Made by a program: the position numbers and the translations under genes
The notes under the pieces: generated by a model
Told to the model about the DNA's origin: nothing
Seen by the model: the letters and a program-made list of their open reading frames with translations, nothing else
The model's database searches: none
Origin: a virus
Virus record (IMG/VR): IMGVR_UViG_3300013004_000026
Location: 1 to 64,000 of that record
Direction: 5' to 3' (one strand)
Length of the DNA: 64,000 nt
Part shown: positions 60,114 through 64,000 of the stretch, piece by piece
How the letters are laid out: each line of letters starts with the position of its first letter
Numbering within the stretch: the stretch's first letter is position 1

Positions 60114-60407
60114 TTAGACTGTGATACCCAGGCTCTGTGCGCGGTAGGCCAGTGCAACCAGCTTGCGGCTAGCGTTACCATGCTTGTACTCAGTTACCAT
60201 AACACCATTGCCAGCTTTGCGGGTGTTTGCATAGATAGCATAACCACGCTGGCGGATGTTGCTGATAGTAGCAGTTGGGTTTTTAACTCCAAAACGCTTG
60301 CTGATGTCGGCGGCGCTGAGCACCTCGCCCTTGCGGACCAGTGCGTTAAACACCTTGCCAGTTTTGGTATCTAGATCAAAGTTACGAATAGTTTCGGTTT
60401 TGTGCAT
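60114..60407 (-). CDS. Winged-helix DNA-binding regulator, 97 aa
   Basis: Start at ATG 60407, preceded by AGAGGAAAT. A helix-turn-helix: DISKRFGVKNPTATISNIRQ (about 34-53), then a wing IYANTRKAGNGVMVTEY. Basic throughout. Probably a phage transcription regulator; its promoter contains a palindrome that could be its own operator. Followed by a strong terminator. Confidence 0.78.
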   Translation of the reverse strand: MHKTETIRNFDLDTKTGKVFNALVRKGEVLSAADISKRFGVKNPTATISNIRQRGYAIYANTRKAGNGVMVTEYKHGNASRKLVALAYRAQSLGITV

Positions 60408-60430
60408 TTTAATTTCCTCTATATAAAGTA

Positions 60431-60443
60431 GCTGTTTAACAGC
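60431..60443 (-). promoter_or_regulatory. Palindrome GCTGTT-T-AACAGC in the wHTH leader
   Basis: Perfect 6-bp inverted repeat between the -10 and ribosome site of the wHTH gene; a candidate operator for autoregulation or a small leader hairpin. Confidence 0.4.
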
Positions 60444-60451
60444 ATGACTAG

Positions 60452-60480
60452 AGTATAGCAAAATCCTGCAGAACAAGCAA
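60452..60480 (-). promoter_or_regulatory. Sigma70 promoter for the wHTH gene, extended -10
   Basis: TATACT at 60452-60457 with TTTTGC before it, spacer 17, TTGCTT at 60475-60480. The -10 context TTTTGCTATACT is identical to that of the 22.3 kb promoter. Confidence 0.65.
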
Positions 60481-60501
60481 GACCTTTGGTGATCTTGCTT
60501 G
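60474..60501 (-). repeat. 9-bp inverted repeat around the -35 of the wHTH promoter
   Basis: CAAGCAAGA (60474-60482) and TCTTGCTTG (60493-60501) flank a 10-nt gap. It follows the 60516-60743 gene, so it can be a terminator-like hairpin or operator overlapping the -35. Confidence 0.45.
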
Positions 60502-60515
60502 CAGTTTGTTAACCG

Positions 60516-60743
60516 TTATGCTTGGTCAACAAACTTCTTCAGTTCCTCGGCCTTAGCAATGATATCCGTAGTTGACGGAAAATCAGGCATGGTTGGGTAC
60601 GGAAGGATTCCTCGGTTGGCATCATTCAGCTTGGAATGATATTCATCATTGAGACATACTCGTTTTTGGTGAATAGGTGTTTCAAGGATTTCCTTGGCCA
60701 AGGTCAAGAGTTCGAGACGGATCTCGTAGGGTGTTTTGCTCAT
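60516..60743 (-). CDS. Conserved phage protein, 75 aa
   Basis: Start at ATG 60743, with GGAG before it. Contains PYEIRLELLTLAKEI and a helical PSTTDIIAKAEELKKF, a pattern common in marine T4-like phages. Unknown function, probably a small regulator or DNA-associated protein. Confidence 0.78.
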   Translation of the reverse strand: MSKTPYEIRLELLTLAKEILETPIHQKRVCLNDEYHSKLNDANRGILPYPTMPDFPSTTDIIAKAEELKKFVDQA

Positions 60744-60782
60744 ATTTTTCTCCTTTGTGTGTGATGTGTGTCTAACACGAGC

Positions 60783-60798
60783 TGTGACTGTTGTCACA
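60783..60798 (-). promoter_or_regulatory. CRP-like palindrome TGTGA-N6-TCACA
   Basis: TGTGACTGTTGTCACA is a perfect match to the core CRP-site pattern TGTGA-N6-TCACA and is about 40 nt upstream of ATG 60743. Also readable as a 6-bp hairpin stem. Confidence 0.45.
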
Positions 60799-60814
60799 AT
60801 AATACTTATAAGAA

Positions 60815-60830
60815 AGCCCCTTGCGGGGCT
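60815..60830 (-). terminator. Terminator after the Lys-rich exported protein
   Basis: AGCCCC-GCAA-GGGGCT on the minus strand, 6-bp GC stem with a GNRA loop, followed by TTCTTAT. It separates the 60837 gene from the promoter of the 60743 gene. Confidence 0.75.
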
Positions 60831-60836
60831 AAATTT

Positions 60837-61115
60837 TTATTTCTTTTTCTGTTCTTCTTTTTTCACCGGATCAGCTGGCTTTTTCTTGTCTTCTTTTTTT
60901 ACTGGATCATTTGGGTTACCGGTAGTAACAGTTTCTGCTTTTTTGTGAACCTTGATCTTCTTGCACTGTTGCTTGGGTTTGCCGTCTTTACCGACCACCG
61001 GCTTACCATCTTTGCCTACTACATCTTTGCACACTTCTTTGATTTGTGCTTCTGCAAAAGCTGGTGGATAAGCAAGTGAAAGTGCGATTCCTACTGCTAG
61101 AATGATATGCTTCAT
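60837..61115 (-). CDS. Exported Lys-rich repeat protein, 92 aa
   Basis: N-terminal signal peptide (MKHIILAVGIALSLAYPPAFA, cleavage after AFA). The mature part has a direct repeat of VGKDGKP and KKED/KKPADPVKK units, strongly basic. Two Cys near 29 and 51. GGAG precedes ATG 61115. A periplasmic protein that could bind LPS, DNA or peptidoglycan, unassigned. Confidence 0.78.
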   Translation of the reverse strand: MKHIILAVGIALSLAYPPAFAEAQIKEVCKDVVGKDGKPVVGKDGKPKQQCKKIKVHKKAETVTTGNPNDPVKKEDKKKPADPVKKEEQKKK

Positions 61116-61134
61116 GATTGAGCTCCTGGTTAGT

Positions 61135-61311
61135 TCAAGTATTTAGCTTTTTGGTCAACGAAACTTCGCCTGTTTCGTCTATGTTCCAGGTCAGTGTGTC
61201 GCCTGGTATCCAGCCAAGATCTGCCAGCAGTTCAGGTGGCAACGGCATCATGAGATCGCCTGTTTCTGGGTCTTCCTCAAGCTCAACTATCCAATGTGTA
61301 AGTTTAGTCAT
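61135..61311 (-). CDS. AbrB/MazE-like small DNA-binding protein, 58 aa
   Basis: Start at ATG 61311 (MTKLTHWIVE), 6 nt after GGAG. Contains DLMMPLPPELLADLGWIPGDTLTW, matching SpoVT/AbrB swapped-hairpin domains of antitoxins and small regulators. No toxin gene adjoins it. Confidence 0.7.
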   Translation of the reverse strand: MTKLTHWIVELEEDPETGDLMMPLPPELLADLGWIPGDTLTWNIDETGEVSLTKKLNT

Positions 61312-61492
61312 CTGTGTCTCCAAATATCAGCGCCTTCATGCGTTTTTCTACCATGTTTGGGTCGCACTTTTCCATAGCACAAATAAAACATATTTGTTCA
61401 TGGTTTGGTCCGTACGGTCTGCACTCGTCGATGTTACCGCACATTTCACACATGCGCGGAATTTCTTCGCAGATTACACCTCTAGTTGTCAC
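61304..61492 (-). CDS. Small zinc-binding protein, 62 aa
   Basis: CEMC (15-18) and CFIC (34-37) at the ends of a 20-residue loop suggest a zinc ribbon. GTG start at 61492 overlaps the upstream stop (GTGA). Unknown. Confidence 0.7.
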   Translation of the reverse strand: MTTRGVICEEIPRMCEMCGNIDECRPYGPNHEQICFICAMEKCDPNMVEKRMKALIFGDTDD

Positions 61493-61629
61493 CGGGATTC
61501 TTTCTTAACTTGCTGCTCTTGTTTTACTTCAACTGTTTGTTCTGGCGGCCAAATTTGTTCCTTGATATAGTTAGCACCAAACCAGCCCCAGGCTGAAAAA
61601 AATCCCCACATCATTATTTCTAGTATCAT
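61489..61629 (-). CDS. Membrane-anchored mini-protein, 46 aa
   Basis: Frame MILEIMMWGFFSAWGWFGAN followed by a charged tail ending QQVKKESR; N-terminal hydrophobic segment of about 18 residues. It fits exactly between neighbouring genes with a 4-nt overlap at its stop. Confidence 0.6.
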   Translation of the reverse strand: MILEIMMWGFFSAWGWFGANYIKEQIWPPEQTVEVKQEQQVKKESR

Positions 61630-61647
61630 AACAGTTCCAGTCCATAA

Positions 61648-61911
61648 TCAGTACTGCCTTCGTAAAGCTGTCCAGGTCATCCATTCTCTAAAAGCATTGT
61701 AAACCAGGGCAGCTTCCTTTTCATCCTGTTCGACCAGTTTCCCACGAACATAAAAGCCCGTCTTGGTAATCTTGAGCATTTCACTGCTTTCGATATCAGT
61801 ACCAGCATGAAACACAATGTTGCCAGCTTCGGGTTCATTGCCACGCAAGGCCAACACCGTGCCAGGAAAACTGGGATCGCGGCTGGCTGTTAGAGCTCGC
61901 TTCTTTTTCAT
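61648..61911 (-). CDS. Conserved phage protein, 87 aa
   Basis: Contains GNEPEAGNIVFHAGTDIE, then strands SEMLKITKTGFYVRGKLV and a helical EAALVYNAFREW, reminiscent of tail-fibre-associated small domains. Unknown function. ATGA-linked to the upstream gene. Confidence 0.7.
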   Translation of the reverse strand: MKKKRALTASRDPSFPGTVLALRGNEPEAGNIVFHAGTDIESSEMLKITKTGFYVRGKLVEQDEKEAALVYNAFREWMTWTALRRQY

Positions 61912-62093
61912 TGTGGCACCCGAAAGTATTCGGTCAACAGCATGTCAATGGCATCGATGTAACGATGATATCTACCGCGGTCCTCGTCGTGCAGTTTGCC
62001 TTCTTCGATAAACTGCCGGAACATGGATCGGTGTTCGTCTAGTGTCAACGCAGTTATACGATCTGCTGTTTCGCCGTCAAGTTTGATTTCCAT
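61908..62093 (-). CDS. Conserved phage protein, 61 aa
   Basis: Begins MEIKLDGETADRITALTLDE; charged helical protein with a DEDRGRYHRYIDAIDML segment. A pattern recognisable in marine phage genomes, function unknown. Confidence 0.72.
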   Translation of the reverse strand: MEIKLDGETADRITALTLDEHRSMFRQFIEEGKLHDEDRGRYHRYIDAIDMLLTEYFRVPQ

Positions 62094-62096
62094 TGT

Positions 62097-62165
62097 TCAG
62101 TCCGTATGTGGCGGTAGATCGTAGTCTGCTGGGTCTGCAGGGAATCTAGGTATGTTGGGTGTCAT
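62097..62165 (-). CDS. Very short proline-rich peptide, 22 aa
   Basis: MTPNIPRFPADPADYDLPPH... between two good genes. Similar short Pro-rich peptides occur in marine phages, but evidence here is only the open frame. Confidence 0.35.
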   Translation of the reverse strand: MTPNIPRFPADPADYDLPPHTD

Positions 62166-62167
62166 GA

Positions 62168-62434
62168 TTATCCTTGAATGTTAGGAATATTGATTTCTCT
62201 GTTGTACTGGGATTCTATACTATTTGCAGGATCAGGGCAAGTGTATTTGATATTGCTCTCTACCGGAAGTCCAAACGCTGCGCGAATATTTTTTTTGTCT
62301 ACTTGACTGCCGCAGATTTGCGCACACTCTTCTGCTACTAGTGCTACCACAAATTCTATACGCTGTTGGCACTCTTTACTAATGTATTTGTGAACACCAG
62401 ATTCCTGCATGAGATTTTTCAGTCGTTGATTCAT
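62168..62434 (-). CDS. ECA-family small protein A, 88 aa
   Basis: MNQRLKNLMQESGVHKY then VVALVAEECAQIC. Paralogue of the 62439 and 63801 genes, sharing the (F/V)xxLVxxECA helix. Function unknown; Cys-containing C-terminal half. Confidence 0.72.
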   Translation of the reverse strand: MNQRLKNLMQESGVHKYISKECQQRIEFVVALVAEECAQICGSQVDKKNIRAAFGLPVESNIKYTCPDPANSIESQYNREINIPNIQG

Positions 62435-62438
62435 GTGT

Positions 62439-62654
62439 TTACTCGTACATGTTAAAATGTTTAAGAATGGTCTTGTCTATTCTGCGCTGATACTGTTCGT
62501 CTGTGTGTACCAGTCTAAAAAGTTCAGCACATTCTCGAACCACTAGCTCTCCATAAATTTTGTTGTACTGCTCTACCCAGGCATCTACATCAAGTATGCT
62601 TTTGGGCACTGCTTGTTTGGCTTCACTGGCCAGTTGTTGCAGGCGTTGATTCAT
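62439..62654 (-). CDS. ECA-family small protein B, 71 aa
   Basis: Start at ATG 62654 (MNQRLQQLASEAKQ), preceded by AAAGGACAAT. Carries GELVVRECAELFRL. Very similar N-terminus to the 62168 protein, so a duplication. Slight overlap with the SGNH-like gene end. Confidence 0.72.
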   Translation of the reverse strand: MNQRLQQLASEAKQAVPKSILDVDAWVEQYNKIYGELVVRECAELFRLVHTDEQYQRRIDKTILKHFNMYE

Positions 62655-63378
62655 TATTGTCCTTTGTGGTGTCTGCCAACAATGCATGAAGTTTTGTAGC
62701 ATAGTTCATGTGATAGTCGGCGTCTTTTATATGAAAGATAGGTTCCGAGTACTCCCTATTAGGATACTTCCATGCATTTGGTAATACTAACACAGATTGA
62801 TATTTTGTAAAATCAATTTGAACATTTTGTATGGTTTGACCCACAAAAGATTCAAACCCACCCAATGATGCATAATGTCTACATCCAGTATCAGCTAAGA
62901 ATTGTAAAGTTTGTGTTATGTACAAATAATTTTTTAGTGTGTCAAATGACTCAATATAAAATTTGTCAAACCATTGTTCAAATATATGATAATTGCCATT
63001 GGGCATACAGTGTTCAACTGGGCTCACATCCTTTTGTATCTGTTGTTCTAGGTCTCCAAAACAAGCAATGTCTTTGTGTTCGTGCTTGATCATGCCTTTT
63101 ATATACCCAGACATTTTTCGCCAGGGCTCTACCAAAGACGAATAAAAAGTTGGTTCACTGGCCAGAAATTCTATCCTAGGACAGTTAGTAAAACTGATCA
63201 ACACAACATCTGGATCAAATCGACTGCTTTGCATGACCTGGTGGTAGATACTGAAATTACTGCAACCTCCCCGGGCTAGTCGGTAGACTTCATGAGGAGC
63301 CAGTCGATCGGCCCAGTGTAGACCTGGGTACCGGTCATCAACAGTATTAAAACTATCCCCACAAATTACAATTCTCAT
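62623..63378 (-). CDS. SGNH-hydrolase-like protein, 251 aa
   Basis: Block I GDSF (7-10) with candidate nucleophile Ser9, block II GGCSNFS (37-43) and a C-terminal DADYHMN where a catalytic Asp/His might lie. It would act as an esterase on sugars or lipids. Relationship is by motif only; the Gly and Asn blocks fit, the last block is loose. Precedes the ECA-family genes in the operon. Confidence 0.65.
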   Translation of the reverse strand: MRIVICGDSFNTVDDRYPGLHWADRLAPHEVYRLARGGCSNFSIYHQVMQSSRFDPDVVLISFTNCPRIEFLASEPTFYSSLVEPWRKMSGYIKGMIKHEHKDIACFGDLEQQIQKDVSPVEHCMPNGNYHIFEQWFDKFYIESFDTLKNYLYITQTLQFLADTGCRHYASLGGFESFVGQTIQNVQIDFTKYQSVLVLPNAWKYPNREYSEPIFHIKDADYHMNYATKLHALLADTTKDNNESTPATTGQ

Positions 63379-63388
63379 AGATGATCGA

Positions 63389-63811
63389 TCACTTCCACTC
63401 TTCCATGAGCAGTTGCCTACTTACTTCAGGACCAAGTGCTTGCAGTTCTTGCACTAGTTTTTTGCCTTGGTATTGTATCCATTCGTCCACAAAGGCCTGG
63501 AACTTTTCTCGACCTCGCACAGCATCTGCCACAAAACCGTCAATGGTGCCATAGCACACTCGATCACGAATCCAGGCCTGATCCACCACCATGCTCTGGC
63601 TTACATCAAAGGTCCAATGACCTGCATCCGCGGTCTTTACAGCATTGGGGCCGTAACTGGACAAACAGTTCAACACTGTGATATGATCATGACTCTTGAC
63701 CTGTACCACCAGGAAGTAAGGATGGAACATTTCTTGCCAGTAATCACCTGGCTGAGGATTGTCCAGTGCCGCTTGATTAGTGCGTTGTTGCTCTTGATAA
63801 TCATATGTCAT
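63389..63811 (-). CDS. Conserved phage protein, 140 aa
   Basis: Start at ATG 63811 (MTYDYQEQQRTNQ), 6 nt after AGGA; ATG 63817 is possible. Contains PQPGDYWQEMFHPYFLVVQV and a helical C-terminus. Function unknown. Confidence 0.72.
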   Translation of the reverse strand: MTYDYQEQQRTNQAALDNPQPGDYWQEMFHPYFLVVQVKSHDHITVLNCLSSYGPNAVKTADAGHWTFDVSQSMVVDQAWIRDRVCYGTIDGFVADAVRGREKFQAFVDEWIQYQGKKLVQELQALGPEVSRQLLMEEWK

Positions 63812-64000
63812 TGGCATTCCTAAAGTATTGTTTGATAAGATCCGCAGATTGGTAAGGTTCGGCTGTTTCTGCAATTTCTGCACACTTGAGCACAATCAAC
63901 TCGGCAAACTTTTCCACATCAAAATGCAAATGACCATCAATCAATACTCCGTTGACATAATGGCTCCAACATTGCTTTTCAAATTCTTTGATTGTTTTGT
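63801..64000 (-). CDS. ECA-family protein C (partial, runs off the right edge)
   Basis: Visible end of a gene whose 5' part is outside the window: KEFEKQCWSHYVNGVLIDG, then FAELIVLKCAEIAETAEPYQ and a C-terminal SADLIKQYFRNANDI. It shares the FAELIVxxCA helix with the 62168 and 62439 proteins. Confidence 0.72.
   Translation of the reverse strand, partial: KTIKEFEKQCWSHYVNGVLIDGHLHFDVEKFAELIVLKCAEIAETAEPYQSADLIKQYFRNANDI

Overview
The window reads as part of the genome of a large T4-like marine or freshwater myovirus with a Gram-negative host. Evidence for T4 kinship: a gp44/RFC-type clamp loader, a gp31/GroES-like cochaperonin, PhoH, a MazG-type pyrophosphohydrolase, and octamers matching the T4-type late promoter (NATAAATA) just upstream of many genes. 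A spanin pair, lipoproteins with lipoboxes and a GH19 endolysin point to a two-membrane host. The phage DnaK looks close to proteobacterial DnaK by eye, so a proteobacterium is more likely than a cyanobacterium; no photosynthesis gene is present. Genes are packed with ATGA/TAATG overlaps and nearly all lie on the minus strand. Only phoH (16.9 kb) and one small gene (57.6 kb) are on the plus strand.

Layout, left to right (most genes are transcribed right to left). 0-7.4 kb: truncated fatty-acid desaturase, Dps ferritin, glycine-rich virion protein, a run of proteins with possible capsid-targeting N-termini including a nucleotidyltransferase, a CBM-like protein and a glycosyltransferase. 7.4-11.3 kb: ClpA-type AAA+ unfoldase and a J-domain protein. 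11.3-16.8 kb: holin, small membrane proteins, lipoproteins, spanins, GH19 endolysin and probable structural genes. 16.9-22.3 kb: phoH, deoxynucleotidase, a full-length dnaK and conserved phage hypotheticals. 22.4-28.8 kb: methyltransferase, cupin, radical SAM, clamp loader, GroES-like, a Pol III alpha-like GRGS mini-protein and MazG. 28.9-50.1 kb: about 21 kb of adhesion/tail-fibre genes, including proteins of 1145, 2108, 1036 and 2328 residues. 50.2-51.6 kb: IF-1, Fe/Mn superoxide dismutase, 7Fe ferredoxin and an A-type Fe-S carrier in one operon. 51.6-64 kb: many small proteins, notably a tandem array of mini-proteins sharing a C-terminal F-x-F...D-A...F-x-L-K/R-W signature with a peptide deformylase inside it, then a metallophosphoesterase, a winged-helix regulator and an SGNH-like protein.

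How it may work together (inference). The phage carries an unusually full protein-quality set: Hsp70, J protein, Hsp100 with a ClpP-docking loop, GroES-like cap, deformylase and IF-1. It also carries an iron/redox set: Dps, SOD, ferredoxin and Fe-S carrier. Both could support folding and redox balance while very large virion proteins are made. Several proteins, including the SOD and a nucleotidyltransferase, carry short N-terminal extensions ending in an L-x-E site like that cut by the T4 prohead protease, so they may be packaged in the capsid. Regulation appears to use NATAAATA late boxes (some placed so that transcripts would be leaderless), good sigma70 promoters with extended -10 elements, and 5'-terminal hairpins on dnaK and phoH.
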